Positions 26,233 through 39,776 of a stretch of DNA of 64,000 bases are shown here, in pieces. The first letter of the stretch is position 1, and the number at the start of each line of letters is the position of its first letter. The position numbers and the translations under genes were made by a program. The notes beneath the pieces are model-generated. The model was not told the origin of the DNA and ran no database searches. It worked only from the letters and a program-made list of their open reading frames with translations. Origin of the DNA: Cavenderia fasciculata (lineage: Eukaryota; Evosea; Eumycetozoa; Acytosteliales; Cavenderiaceae); the NCBI RefSeq assembly GCF_000203815.1, contig NW_004457729.1, positions 4,092,674 to 4,156,673 on the forward strand, written 5' to 3'.

Positions 26233-27914
26233 TTAAAAGAATAAAAATGTTTTCTTTTTGTGTTTAAGATTTAATTTATCGCCAATGTAAGAGATTTGTT
26301 CAAGTGCCCATTCCAAATCCTCTCTAGAGTGAGATGCAGAAATACAGAATCTAGTACGTGGACTGGTAAGAGGTGTGGCTGGGTAACCGACAACGACGAC
26401 GGCAATGTGACGTTCAAATGCAAGACGTGAGAATCTAGCAATCTTTGATGGATTGTACAACATGAGTGGAATGACTGGACTGTCCTTGTTACTAAGAATT
26501 GTGAATCCCATTTCACGAAGTGCCTCTCTGAAAAAGTTAGAGTTATCCTTTAGTTGTTTAATCTTGCGTTGACCCAAATCGGTACCATCTTCACCCAAGA
26601 TGACACGAAGAGCAGCACAAGCTTGCATTGCACATGGAGCACTCATCGAAGAAGCATAGACATAGGCAAATGTAGATTGACGAAGATGATCGATAAGTGA
26701 CTTGTCAGCGGCAATATAACCTCCAATCGATCCAAATGACTTGGTAAAAGTTCCCATGAGAATGTCAACGTCGGCTGGATCAACACCATAGTGATCACAA
26801 ACACCACGTCCATGTGGACCAAGAGCACCGATACTATGAGCTTCATCAACATATAGATAGCAACCATACTTCTTTTTGATTCTAACAATCTCTGCAAGAT
26901 GTAAGATTTCACCTTCCATCGAATAGATACCTTCGACAATGATGAGAATAGATGTCCATGGACGATGAGTCTTTGGTTGTCCTTGGATGATACTCTCACG
27001 AATGATATCTTCTAGGTGACGAGTATCATTGTGACGGAAGACACGTACCTTGGTACCAGTGGCCTTGCAACCAGTGGCAAGTGAAGCGTGATTAAGACTA
27101 TCGGAAATGATTAATCCACCCTTTCCAATGAGTGCAGGAAGAGATCCAGAGTTGGTAGCAAACCCCATTTCAAATACCAATGCATCCTCTTTACCAACAA
27201 ATCGTGCAGTCTCTTGTTCGAGTAGACGAAGTGGTGTAGTAGTACCAATGTCACTTGGTGAACTACATGTGAATGTTCCGTATTGGTAAATTGATTCTAC
27301 AACAGACTCTGCAATTGGTCCTTCATTTTGTGCAAATCCTAGATAATTGTATGATCCAAGATTTAAACATCTTTTCTTTTCTCCTGTTAATCTATATATT
27401 AGATTAGATTATAAAAGATATCGTAGAAAGAAGAGTTAGCCTTATTATTAATATATTAGTTTGATGCTTTGAGACTTACAATAATGGATCAGAATAATGC
27501 TTATTTGCTCTCAACATGACATCAATCCATGCACCTGGCATACTACAAATGGGTCTATCCCAACAATCTCTAATTCTACCATATAATCTTCTTTGATAAA
27601 AGTATTCAAACTCTACAAATAATGGTGCGTATCCCTAAAAGAGAAAAAAAAAAAAGAGAGAAAGTGAAAGAGAAGAAGGATTGTTGTTAGGAGTGAATGA
27701 TCATATGATGATGAGTTGTTTTATATTTATTTACCTTTGGTGTATGAACATAACGTTTACCAGTGATGAAAGCAAAAAATTCAGCAATCTTTCCTAAAAA
27801 GATAATAACTCCATAAGCAATATAAATCCATGCTACTACCCAATAGTCTGCATCATCAATATTATCTGTTTCTTCAACATCTACTGTTGGTGATGTACGA
27901 TGTTTCTCTACCAT
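26233..27914 (-). CDS. sptB: Serine palmitoyltransferase subunit 2 (LCB2)
   Basis: Condenses serine with palmitoyl-CoA, the first step of sphingolipid synthesis, at the ER membrane as a heterodimer with subunit 1. Three exons, 27914-27735, 27634-27480 and 27391-26233, close in frame to 497 residues. The N-terminal exon holds a membrane segment (VVAWIYIAYGVIIFLGKIA). Then come the family stretches GYAPLFVEFEYFYQRRLYGR and RPICSMPGAW, the alpha-oxoamine synthase core LNLGSYNYLGFA, and DEAHSIGALGPHGRG. The PLP-lysine motif GTFTKSFGSIGGY is near residue 323, as expected for the catalytic subunit. The upstream region carries a CC(T)6GG box. The symbol follows D. discoideum usage. Confidence 0.93.
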
Positions 27915-27924
27915 TTTTATATGT

Positions 27925-27961
<37 letters not shown>

Positions 27962-28118
27962 ACTCTACTAACTCTATCTATCTTGTGCGCGCGTTTGTAG
28001 TATTACTAGATGTTTTTTTGTATATCTCTTTTTTTAACACTAAAAATGGGTAGTTTTTCACATTATTGTGTAAAAAAAAAATAGATAAAATAAAAATAAA
28101 AAATCTTTTTTTTGCTTT

Positions 28119-28128
28119 CCTTTTTTGG
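28119..28128. promoter_or_regulatory. CArG-box (CC-T6-GG) upstream of the serine palmitoyltransferase gene
   Basis: A perfect CC(A/T)6GG site, the consensus bound by SRF-type MADS factors, about 205 bp upstream of the start at 27914. It sits inside an 18-bp string (28115-28132) repeated exactly at 58505-58522. Binding is inferred from the consensus only. Confidence 0.4.
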
Positions 28129-28137
28129 ATTTCACAT

Positions 28138-28182
28138 TGACAAAGAAGGTCAGGCTTACGCCAACATGATGACGACTTGTCA
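28138..28182 (+). ncRNA. Candidate small stem-loop RNA (class I RNA-like)
   Basis: In a compositionally distinct patch, TGACAA (28138-28143) pairs perfectly with TTGTCA (28177-28182), closing a 45-nt element. Next to the 5' arm lies CTTACGCCAA (28155-28164), which resembles the conserved motif of Dictyostelium class I RNAs as I recall it. Size and shape fit that family (42-65 nt, terminal stem). I could not find the expected upstream promoter element. A short coding-looking frame also crosses the patch, so this is tentative. Confidence 0.22.
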
Positions 28183-28206
28183 GACCTCTTGTGTATACAA
28201 GTAGTA

Positions 28207-29059
28207 TTATTTATTTATCAAATTTAAATGATCAAGTTGTTTGATTGTATCTTTGATGGTTTGATCGAGTTGGTAGAATGATAATCCCAATCGTTTAATC
28301 TTTGAATGATCGATGGTCCATTGTTTAACGATACTATCTGGAAGTGTCTGTGAAATGTTGAATTGAATGTTGGACAAGTCTGGATCATCTTTGGTTTGAT
28401 TGGTTGCAATCTCTACAAGTTGTTTCCAAGTTGATGTACTGTTTCCAACTAAATATCGTTGACCATCGGATCGATCATCTTCCAATACCAATACGTGTGC
28501 CAAACCTACATCCCTTACATCTACGTAGGGAACATAGGTTGGGAATGGTGATTGACCATTGAATAACATATTGATGTAAAGTCTTAGACTTTGATTCAAT
28601 ACATTGTTTAATGGTGGTCCCAATGTATAGGTTGGACAAATGACAGATAGTTGAAATCGTCGTTGTTTTCCACCATTTTGTTGTTTGTTCTTTTCATAAA
28701 AGTCCCATGCTGCCTTTTCTGCTTTCACCTTTGAAAGGAAATAAGGTGATTGTGTAAGTGTAGACGTTGTGTTCCAATCCTCTTCATTGTAGGCTGTATC
28801 TTTTGGTACAAAGTTTGGAGACAACGAATCAACGATTGCTCCACAAGATGATGTAATGATTACTTTTTTAATTGTTTCTACCTGAATGACAGCCTCTAAT
28901 ACTCTAAGAGTACCATTGACCGCAGGAATGATAATATCTTTTTCGGGATCAGGTGCACTATGAATGTATGGAGTTGCTGTATGTATCACATGAGTGCAAT
29001 CATTTAATAGTTTTACATAATCCGCATTCTCTAAATCTCCCTCTACTATCTCTATAATA

Positions 29060-29091
<32 letters not shown>

Positions 29092-29277
29092 GTTGTTGTT
29101 GTTGATAGAGTGAATGAATGATAGTTTAGATTGATCGTTTAAGTTTCTGACACAAGCACGAACACGATATCCCCTTTTAACAAGATTGGATATGATGTGT
29201 GAAGCTATGTATCCTGTTGCACCTGTAACAAACACCAAGTTATTCTGCTGATTATTACTATTATCTGTAGAGATCAT
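28207..29277 (-). CDS. NAD(P)-dependent reductase/epimerase, extended SDR (dihydroflavonol reductase-like)
   Basis: Intronless, 356 residues, start ATG 29275-29277. The Rossmann motif TGATGYIASHI is near the N-terminus. A YFLSK sequence matches the catalytic YxxxK of extended short-chain dehydrogenases, and ITSSCGAI supplies the upstream Ser. The profile resembles the dihydroflavonol-4-reductase / cinnamoyl-CoA reductase branch, which reduces ketones or activated acids with NADPH; the substrate cannot be told. A poly-Asn tract of about 15 residues sits in a loop between beta-2 and beta-3. Its stop lies about 290 bp upstream of the serine palmitoyltransferase start on the same strand. Confidence 0.85.
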
Positions 29278-29529
29278 CTATGTGGTAGGTAATAGTATTA
29301 AAAAAAAAAAATTTTATTATTATTAAATTTTTTTCTGTTTTTTTTGAGAGAGATTGTGCACAAACACAAACACCTTCCTTGACATTGGAGACCAAACAGG
29401 ACTAATATCGAGTAATTGATCACCTTTTGAGAATATATATAGATAGATAGAGAGAGGAGTTTAATCATATTCATTATAGATACAACAAACAACACATTTG
29501 TCAAACTACAACAACAACAAATAGATAAA

Positions 29530-31940
29530 ATGGGCAGTAGAGAAAGAGTACTTTATTGGCCAGAAACCTATCTTCGACACTCAGAGTTGGGAAGAGGTGT
29601 TAGTGGTGTTGTATACAAGGCTGCTCAAAAAGAGACAAACCAAATAGTTGCTATTAAATTGGTTGATCTAAATCAAAACAGATCTTCTTGGGAGTAAGTT
29701 ATATGATATGAACAACAACAACAACAAGAGATCCGATACATTTTGCTCACTCACATTACTTCTTTTTGTTTACCTACCTACCTACCTTTTATCTCAGACA
29801 AGTACAGGGAGAAATCAATGCATTATTAGCATTAAACTCACCAAAACAACATCAGAATATTATAAAGTTGATTGAATGTTTTGTAAGTATCTCAAAGTTT
29901 TATTCATCTTTTTCTATATAGTAAGCATTTATTAACCAAAATTTTGGTAGAGACATAAAACAACAGCAATCTTTGTTTTAGAGTATATAGATGGAGGAAC
30001 ACTTGAAGATTTTATGTACACATTTGATGAAGGACTACCAATTCCTCTTGTATCTCACATTGTCTACCAAGTAATAAGCGCAATCGAATTTATGAACAAA
30101 AACAAATGTTCTCATCGTGACATCAAACCAGCCAATATATTGCTCATGAGCAATAGAAAAAAGGTTGATATCTCTTCTCAAACTTGTGGTGACGATGAAA
30201 ATGAAGGAAATCAAAACTTTAGTACCTTGCCTGCGTCATCTCAACAAATGCAACAACAACAACAATCAACTACTACCTATTGCTACAGACAAGATGATTT
30301 ACCTGTTATTAAAATTACCGATTATGGTTATGCTTCCATCAACAAAAATGATAATGATATGCATTCTACCCTTGCTGGTTCCCCTTTATATATGGTAAAC
30401 AAAATAATAGATAGAGTCTAGTAGTAGTAGTAAAGAAACTAACATTATTCTCTTTTCTTTTTTTCTTTTTTCTTTTTTTCTCTTTTTACTCTTTTTACTC
30501 TTTTCTTTCATTTACTTTTTAGCCACCAGAAGTTATTCATATTATTCTCTCTCCAAATCTCGAGAGAAGCAAAGGAAAGATTGTAAATGACACTAATAAT
30601 GAAGGATATAACCCATTGTTGGTAGATGTTTGGGCTATTGGTGCTGTAACTTTTAGACTAATAACTGGTAGAGAATTGATCAATGAAATATTCCCCAACT
30701 TGAACCAAACAACAGTATTGGCTGCCCTAGTCAACTTGGCCAAGATGGTTGATACCGATGAATTCCAGAAAGGACTTGACCTCATTCCTCAAAAGTAAGG
30801 ATTAATCTTGGAAAGAAAAAAAAAAAAAAATTATAGATAGATAATTATAGATTTTAGAATTCACTAACCAATGTTTGTTTATTTTTTTTATATTCCTCTC
30901 TTTTTTAAATCAATTAACCAATCAACCAATTAATCATGGTGACATTTTCTGAATTTAGAATGAAAGAATATGGTGTTCAAGATGAAGATTCTATTAATTT
31001 TATCGTGGCGCTACTCAAGCTTGATCCAAAAGAAAGATTGCCTTTGCATGATACTCTCAATCATCCATTCTTGCAGATTGGTAGAAAATCTTTTGACGAA
31101 ACAATTATAAACTATAACCAAACGTCAACAAGTTCAAGCTTACCATCCGACATTAATGAATTAACCAGAGTTGATAGTAGTGTTACAAAAGATAATAATA
31201 ATAATATCAAGGAGGAAATAACCACCACAACCACCTCTACCCAACAACAACAACAACAACAACAGGATCAATCCTCACAACCGTCATTATCTCAAGAAAA
31301 TTCTACACCCAAATCTACCAAAACTGATGATACATCTGATACACCCACTACGACCCCTGTTATTACTACAACAACAACAACAACAACTTCAACCATCACC
31401 TCTAGTTTAACACCTCAAACAAAAAACTCACCACCATGGAGCTTCCAAAAACCATCAACATCACTTTTACCATCTATTATTTTATCACCACAAAGAAAAC
31501 TAAACACTATTAAACTTTTGCCATCAATGTTGCCAAATCCAGGACCAGAGGCTCCAGCCCAAGACACAATGATATGGCGAAATCCCCCCCAACCATGTGC
31601 TGGTGGCATTTGGACAACTATCATCCAAGACCCAATTTTCCATGTTCAATATGGCGTTTTAACGTCAATCATCAACACCTTTTCATCCAACAACACAAAC
31701 TATGAATACAGAATCATAACACAAACCAAATCACCTGTTGAGATTGCAGTCTCTAATTACAAGGAAAGCATACTCTACATGTACAACATTGTAAAGACTG
31801 TAGTCACACCTCAACTCATTTCGCTCTCGTCAAACTCTAATGATTCCTCAATTCTCAGGGCCTTGTGCACCATTCTACAACAATTGGACCAAGAACAAGA
31901 AGTTTTATCTTTTTCCTCTGGTTGGACTGTCCTATTATAA
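29530..31940 (+). CDS. Serine/threonine protein kinase with DYG motif
   Basis: Five exons, 29530-29693, 29798-29882, 29951-30394, 30523-30794, 30959-31940, close to 648 residues. The kinase domain spans about residues 15-385: glycine loop LGRGVSGVVYKA (21-31), ATP lysine in AIKLVD (43), HRDIKPANILL (Asp 140), ITDYGYAS in place of DFG, and SPLYM followed by PPEV where APE is usual. A low-complexity insert lies between the catalytic loop and the metal-binding motif. AGSPLYM is reminiscent of ULK/ATG1 kinases, but assignment is uncertain. A Gln/Thr/Ser-rich linker leads to a conserved-looking C-terminal domain (PNPGPEAPAQDTMIW onward) I do not recognise. Lys, HRD and the metal Asp are present, so it is probably active. 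Confidence 0.85.
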
Positions 31941-32178
31941 AACAAAATAATAAAAAAATCAAATGTCAAAAAAATCGCATAGTCAAAAATTTTATATTTA
32001 ATTATGACTTTGTCTTCTTCTTTTGAGTGGTTTTATTCGTGATCTATGAATCAAACGTAATAAATAATATAGATCATTTTGAAATCGTTAGTTGTTTGTT
32101 CCTTTGTAATATACAAATATTGATTGTTGTTGTTGTTGTTTTTAAAAATAATCTTTAATCGATTTTGTTGTTGGAAAG

Positions 32179-33178
32179 TTAATCCTTTTTGAGATCAGAT
32201 TCTTCAATCATTGCGTCTTCTACATTTCCTTTATATTTTGATAACATTTCTGAAGCTCTTTGTTCGGTAATGTGGAAGACTTCCATTAATAATGTGATGT
32301 TTTGAGGAGATGTATTTCCAACTGGAGCAGTTGGAGGGGTTGTAGAAACTGGTATTGGTGGTCTTATTTCGCCATTATGAATTGAAAATTGGTTTGATAC
32401 TGAACTATCTTGCTCTTGTTGTTGTTGTTGTTGTTGTTGTTGGAATTGTTGTTGTTGTTGGAATTGTTGTTGTTGTTGTGATTCTGGATAAATGTATGGA
32501 TTGAGTTCATTATATCCTTGGGGTAGTAAGGATTGATTGGCGACAATAGGATTTTGAGATGCAATTGTTACTTGATCAACCAATACTTCTGTGGTATTTT
32601 TTTTCTCATTGCTATTTGATTTCAAAACAGAGAATGGGAAAGGGATATGATTGAAAATCTTTGGTACTTGAGAAAAAATTGGATTGGATTGTGGGTTGGA
32701 TTTTGGAGGCTTGTTCAAAGAGGTGGTGGTAGTAGTGCTAGTTGTTGAATCTAAAGCCTGAACAATTGGAGATGGATCCTTTGATGGTGATGTGCCACTG
32801 TTATTGGCAATCTCTTCAAATGATTTCGAATCCAAAGAAGAGTAGGTTGAACCTACTGGTGACGTGTTTGGTGATATACTTGTTGGATTTAAAATATTAT
32901 TTAAACTATTTTCACCGATTATAAAATGATTACTAGAGGGATTGTTGATTTGGTTGGAATTCATTAAATGTTGTTGATCTGTGTTATTTAAAGTAATCAT
33001 TGGTTGCGGAGAATTTAAATGGTTGTTTGTTTTTGGTGTAATTGGTGCAGAGGAGGCATTATGACTATTATTATTATTATTATTATTAATTGATTGAGAC
33101 AAAATCAATGAATCCACAGATGTGTGAAAGTTGTTATGAGGCGTAAAAGTTTGATTAGTTTGTGAGGAACTATTATTA

Positions 33179-33213
<35 letters not shown>

Positions 33214-33745
33214 TCTAAGGGTTGAACTGGTAGTTTGGACAATTGATGTCATAAGAGATGGATTGGCAACTAAATTATTTATGACTTGTGGTATCATTTG
33301 TTGAACAAATTGATTCGATAATAAAGATACAAATAATGAATCTAGTCCATTATTTTGATTATTATTGTTATTGTTGTTGTTCTGTTGATTATTAAAGCTT
33401 GGTTGTTGTTGTTGATGACTAAAGTTTGATTTGCCTAATTTTTGAAAATATAATTAGTAACTTCATAAAAGATGATGATGATGATGTCTTTTTAATCTTA
33501 CGAATAATAGATAATCTTAATATTTGAGTATTTGATTCTTTGAGAAATAGAAAAGCTTCCTCCAACTCATCGTTTTGAGAAATCGTAATGTTATCGCCTA
33601 CTTCATCGATATAAGTGACTATGAATTGTTCTTTTAGGTGAAATATTTCTGTCAACTTTAATGTTAGTTCTCTAAAACTAGGAGATTGTTGAAAAGAAAA
33701 TCTTCTAACATCACCTTCAAAGCATGCTTTAAAAGTAAATACCAT
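32179..33745 (-). CDS. PB1 and UBA-like domain protein (p62/NBR1-like architecture)
   Basis: Two exons, 33745-33502 and 33434-32179, give 499 residues. Residues about 3-85 form a PB1 domain (VFTFKACFEGDVRRFSF; acidic patch YIDEVGDNITISQNDELEEAF), a heterodimerisation module. The C-terminal 45 residues (ITLLMEVFHITEQRASEMLSKYKGNVEDAM) look like a UBA/UBA-like ubiquitin-binding helix bundle. Between lie Asn, Gln and Ser/Pro tracts. The pairing of PB1 and UBA recalls SQSTM1/NBR1 autophagy receptors, but no ZZ zinc finger is visible. An ubiquitin-linked scaffold role is inference. Confidence 0.75.
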
Positions 33746-34173
33746 TGTACTAGTTGTTGTTGTTGTTGTTGTTGTTTGATATTATATTAAATGATTTGTT
33801 CTTTGCTTTGTTTGTTTTGTTTATGTTCTGTAGTTTATAATTTTGTTGTGAAATACTAGTATTACTTAAGGTGAAGAATCGTGGGGTTAAGAAAGATAGA
33901 TGAATAGTAATACTCTCACTTGCAAGTATGTGTGTATTTTATTTTAAAAATTAATAATAATAATTTTGAGCGAAAACCAATCTCCAATCCCAAAGACAGT
34001 GGGGGTTTTACCAAAAAAAAAAAAAAAAAGAATAACAAATTGATATGCTCTGAACCAATCGCTTTGTCTTTATAGACTATGGACACAATTAGACATGGTT
34101 TCATGACTCCCTAGCCCAATACTTAAAGAATCCAATCTCTTTTAGAGAGTAAGAAGGACGATTTTCTTTATCT
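33746..34173. other. Intergenic, promoter of the PB1 gene
   Basis: Contains the upstream region of the PB1 gene: Gln-codon-like GTT repeats in its probable 5' UTR, an A-rich run at about 34013-34029, and a mixed-composition stretch at about 34040-34140. I see no RNA gene or convincing coding frame. Confidence 0.4.
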
Positions 34174-34332
34174 TTAATCTAATGGGACACGATTTGTGTT
34201 AACTATAGGAGAAGAAGGTGACGACGAGGATAATGAATTCTTTACAAACTGTTTTAATCTATCACTGACCTTGAATTTCTCTAAATGAATACAGGTTAGT
34301 ATAGTGTCACTGGGACTATCCAATTTAATTTG
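34174..34332 (-). other. In-frame coding-like extension beyond the TAG stop of the RRM gene
   Basis: Directly after the TAG at 34333-34335 the same frame stays open for 52 codons to a TAA at 34174-34176. The codons read QIKLDSPSDTILTC, then IHLEKFKVSDRLKQFV and a Ser/Pro-rich end. Composition matches the coding region upstream, not the AT-rich 3' DNA typical here. Either the TAG is read through (context TAG-CAA), or a 51-nt in-frame intron (34333-34383, GTAGCA...TTTGTAG) removes it, or the stop is a sequencing or recent mutational event. Confidence 0.55.
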
Positions 34333-34724
34333 CTACAAACCATCAATGTCTTTGACTTGTGCCATTGTTATACCAGATGCTACAATTTCTTCCATCATCT
34401 GGTTATCTTCTTGCTCATGAAGATCTCCATTTTTATGTTGCTTGTTTGGTTGAGAGGAGAAATGAGGTGGAGAGGAGGAGGAAGAGGAAGATGGTGAAGG
34501 CGAGTGAGGAGAAAGTGGCTGTTGAGCCAATTTATGAATGACATTTATATCAATCATTTCTTTGGGTATATCTTTCGAGACTCTAATTGCCTTGGACGAC
34601 AACATTGCTTGATCCAACAACAATGAAGTATCTAATGATACTATATCTGAGAATATAATAAGTGCATCTTTGTGTTCAGGGTTTAATTTCTATATTAAAA
34701 AAAAAAGGAAGCTAATATTAGTGT

Positions 34725-34776
<52 letters not shown>

Positions 34777-34968
34777 GAAAGAAAGTACTTTGAATATGAT
34801 AGATTTAACAGGTCCACAGTAATTGAATAATTTTAATATTTCATCAACAGTAACTCTATTGTCAATATTGGTGACCCATACTGAAAACTCTAATACTGTT
34901 GTTGTTGTAGGAGGAGTGGTGCTGACACCAGATGATGATGATGATATGTTGCTTGTGAAGTTATTCAT
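34333..34968 (-). CDS. RRM (RNA-recognition motif) protein
   Basis: Two exons, 34968-34789 and 34689-34333, encode 178 residues to the first stop, or about 231 if the in-frame extension at 34174-34332 is used. After a Ser/Thr leader, residues about 27-110 form an RRM-like fold: RNP2-like FSVWVTNID, then LFNYCGPVKSIIFK, then DALIIFSD and SKAIRVS as the later strands. RNP1 aromatics are weak, recalling the Vip1-type RRM proteins. A Ser/Pro tract and a Gln/Glu-rich tail follow. The 99-nt intron carries a (GA)n repeat. A CArG box lies about 95 bp upstream of the start. RNA binding is inferred. Confidence 0.72.
34726..34771. repeat. (GA)n microsatellite inside the RRM gene intron
   Basis: About 22 GA units. 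On the coding strand this is a long CT tract filling nearly half of the 99-nt intron between the two exons. Confidence 0.95.
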
Positions 34969-35299
34969 TATAAATATATTATATATGTATTTGTAGCAAA
35001 AGAAGAATATCTATTTCGTTCGTTGTATTGAATGATAATTTAAATTAATTACAAAAATTTGCCTTTTTTGGTTTTAAAAAATAAATAGTTTTGTTTTGGT
35101 TTTTATTATATTACTAGTACTACAATTAACTTTGTAAAGGTATCATGATTTAGATAGAACTACTAAAGGTTTGGTGTTTGTATACAATGGAAGTGAATAT
35201 GATAGAGTCGTGACCCTGTCCTATATTGTTGTTATTGTTCTAAAAATACATGATTATTATTATTATGCTGTTCAACATTGTTTGTCGTTGTTGATTTTT

Positions 35300-35331
<32 letters not shown>

Positions 35332-35365
35332 TAGATAGCAGTTGTATTTGTCAATATCTATCAAA
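34969..35365. other. Intergenic with CArG box and GA/TA repeats
   Basis: Promoter region of the RRM gene and 3' flank of the next minus-strand gene. Holds a CC(T)6GG box at 35062-35071 and a (TA)n-(GA)n tract at about 35300-35336. Nothing else stands out. Confidence 0.5.
35062..35071. promoter_or_regulatory. CArG-box (CC-T6-GG) upstream of the RRM gene
   Basis: Perfect CC(A/T)6GG consensus about 95 bp upstream of the RRM gene start. A role for an SRF-like MADS factor is inferred from consensus only. Confidence 0.4.
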
Positions 35366-35938
35366 TTAATAGGCATTTGAAGGAGGAATAACAATTTTCT
35401 TTTTAGTAACAGACGATTCATGTTGTTTACCAGCCAACATGAGACCATAGACAGGATGTGAACTGCCACTAAACTTTGGTACAGACTTTGCCTTGTTATC
35501 GTTTTCGTTTGGAGCAGGTTTGCCAATAGCCGATTTATGGCTGCTGCCAGGTGTTCCTCCTCTTGGAATGACTTCATTCTTGAGGAATTTATCGAGTGCA
35601 ACACTACTGCGCTCTTTAGCACCAATAATTCTCTCGTTATCTACACCTGCTGTATAGTCTCGTTTCAAATTTGATGGTGACACTGAAGGTGATGACGATG
35701 ATGCACCACTAACAGGTCCTGTTGAAGAATGTTCATCATAACTTGGTGATTCCTAAATGATTTGATTTGATTGAATTGAATGTATTAATTTTTATAAACA
35801 TTATCATAATTATATTAACCATCATCATCATTGCATGAGTGAATAAACAACCAATATGATACACACCTTATTAACATCACCTGGTGATGATGCACTTTCA
35901 AATGCGCTTGATAGAGCTCTTACTGATGGTTCTGACAT
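35366..35938 (-). CDS. Small unknown protein
   Basis: Two exons, 35938-35867 and 35752-35366, close in frame to 152 residues. The start MSEPSVRALSSAFESASSPGD lies in the 24-codon first exon, and the donor is GTGTGT. The rest is hydrophilic, with a Ser-rich segment, then RDYTAGVDNERIIGAKERSS, FLKNEVIPRGGTPGSS and the end KKKIVIPPSNAY. Predicted mostly disordered, with no signal peptide or membrane segment. I recognise no family. Codon use is like its neighbours and the splicing is clean, so it is probably real. Confidence 0.65.
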
Positions 35939-36395
35939 TGTTTTCAACTATTCTATTATTACTATTATTATATTATTATTATTATTCCTAAATGATTAAC
36001 AACCAACAACAATTGTGCAGAGCAAAGATATCTATCTAAAATGAATGAATACTACTGATGATAAAAAAAAATTGATTAGCGTCGTGTAAAAAACAACAAA
36101 ACATCAAATCCATCCAATAGACTTTATCTATCTAGATAGAGACCACATACATAAATATTATTATTATCTTGACCTCTCTCTTTTCTCTCTCTTTTGACTT
36201 TTACCTTTAACTAGAGATATCCAATAACTATCAACTGAGTGAAATTGACAAACTTTGTCTGAAGGAAAAAATGGTTTGATTTTTTTTTTGAATATTATTA
36301 TAATCAAAGAAAAAAAAAAAAAAAAAAAAAAACTTGAAACCACCAACATTTTTCTTCGGTCGTCACAATTAAATATATATTACATAGATGTTGAC
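35939..36395. other. Divergent intergenic region
   Basis: Lies between the small unknown gene (-) and the LMBR1-type gene (+) and should hold both promoters. Contains ATT repeats, an A-run at about 36310-36331 and a CTCTCTTTT-rich patch at about 36174-36196. No gene seen. Confidence 0.45.
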
Positions 36396-38721
<2,326 letters not shown>

Positions 38722-38788
38722 AAAAGAAATAAAAGGACCTCCGTTGGTCAGCTGCAATAATAATATTTTATTTTATTTTACATTCTTT

Positions 38789-39776
38789 TTAATTTTTTTT
38801 AATAACAAGATAGCAAAGTAACTTCATAAAAGCATGGGTCACTGTAAACAGTACTCCACTAAAGCAGATTAAAAACAAAAAGTATTCATTCTTTTCCTTT
38901 GGAATGAGATCCCATGGCCAACCTTCCATATCTTCCCACCATTCATGTGCTTGATCTAAAAAGAATGGTTAGTAAGAAATGTGTAAAATGAACCAATAAT
39001 TATAGGTTTTGGTACATACTGATATTTAAATAAAATTGTTCACCGCTGGCCAATAATATTACTCTTGGGAATAATTTAGAGATTGAAACGACTGGAATAG
39101 TCATTGCCATACTTCCTACCCAACCCTTTCGAGGATATCCACCATTTCTATGCAAACAAAAGATTGACAGTGGTACAAACCAAGCGTGATGGGTCGATGT
39201 GATGATTTCACCCCAGGTGATATTTGGCCACGAGATGTATTCTGCATTGCCAATTGGGAATACACCCACGGTAAAGTATGAAATGACATCAATCACCCAG
39301 AGTGCATGCACAATAAGAGTTGCATTGAGGGCAACACCAAGAAGGAATGGTCTGTCCAACCAGATTGAGACAAAACCAAAAATGACAGCTAAATTGCATA
39401 GCCAAAGTGAATCTGCAAATCCAATGACACCTCTGTGTTGATATCTGACATACATCATTGATAGGTAGTAAAAGAACATGAATACACCTATTGCAACTAC
39501 AACTGTTCTATTATGATGAAAATTCTTCTTTGTTGTTTTTAAAAGTTGTTGCTTTCTTTGTTGTTTTGTTGTTACATTATTGTTAGTTGCAGTATTATTA
39601 TTATTATTATTATTATTATTGTTGTTGTTCACGTTTGATTTCTTTTTTGCAGCATTTACAGGGGAACTAGTTGTTTTGTTGGCGACTGCTGCTACTGACC
39701 CTATTGACGCAGATTGTTGGTGATGTTTGAGATCCTTCCTTAGGGATTCTTCAACAGATCTTTTATTTAATACCAT
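38789..39776 (-). CDS. Multi-pass membrane protein of unknown function
   Basis: Two exons, 39776-39020 and 38955-38789, close to 307 residues. A hydrophilic, Asn-rich N-terminal 90 residues precede about six or seven hydrophobic segments (VVVAIGVFMFFYYLSMMYV, LWLCNLAVIFGFVSIWL, FLLGVALNATLIVHALWVI, HHAWFVPLSIFCL and others). Polar motifs HHAWFVPL, NGGYPRKGW and NINQAHEWWEDMEGWPWDL lie at membrane edges. The last helix is LFLICFSGVLFTVTHAFM. From memory it resembles unnamed bacterial integral membrane proteins with an LW-x-D helix and a His-Trp pair, but I cannot verify this. No function is assigned. Confidence 0.75.
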
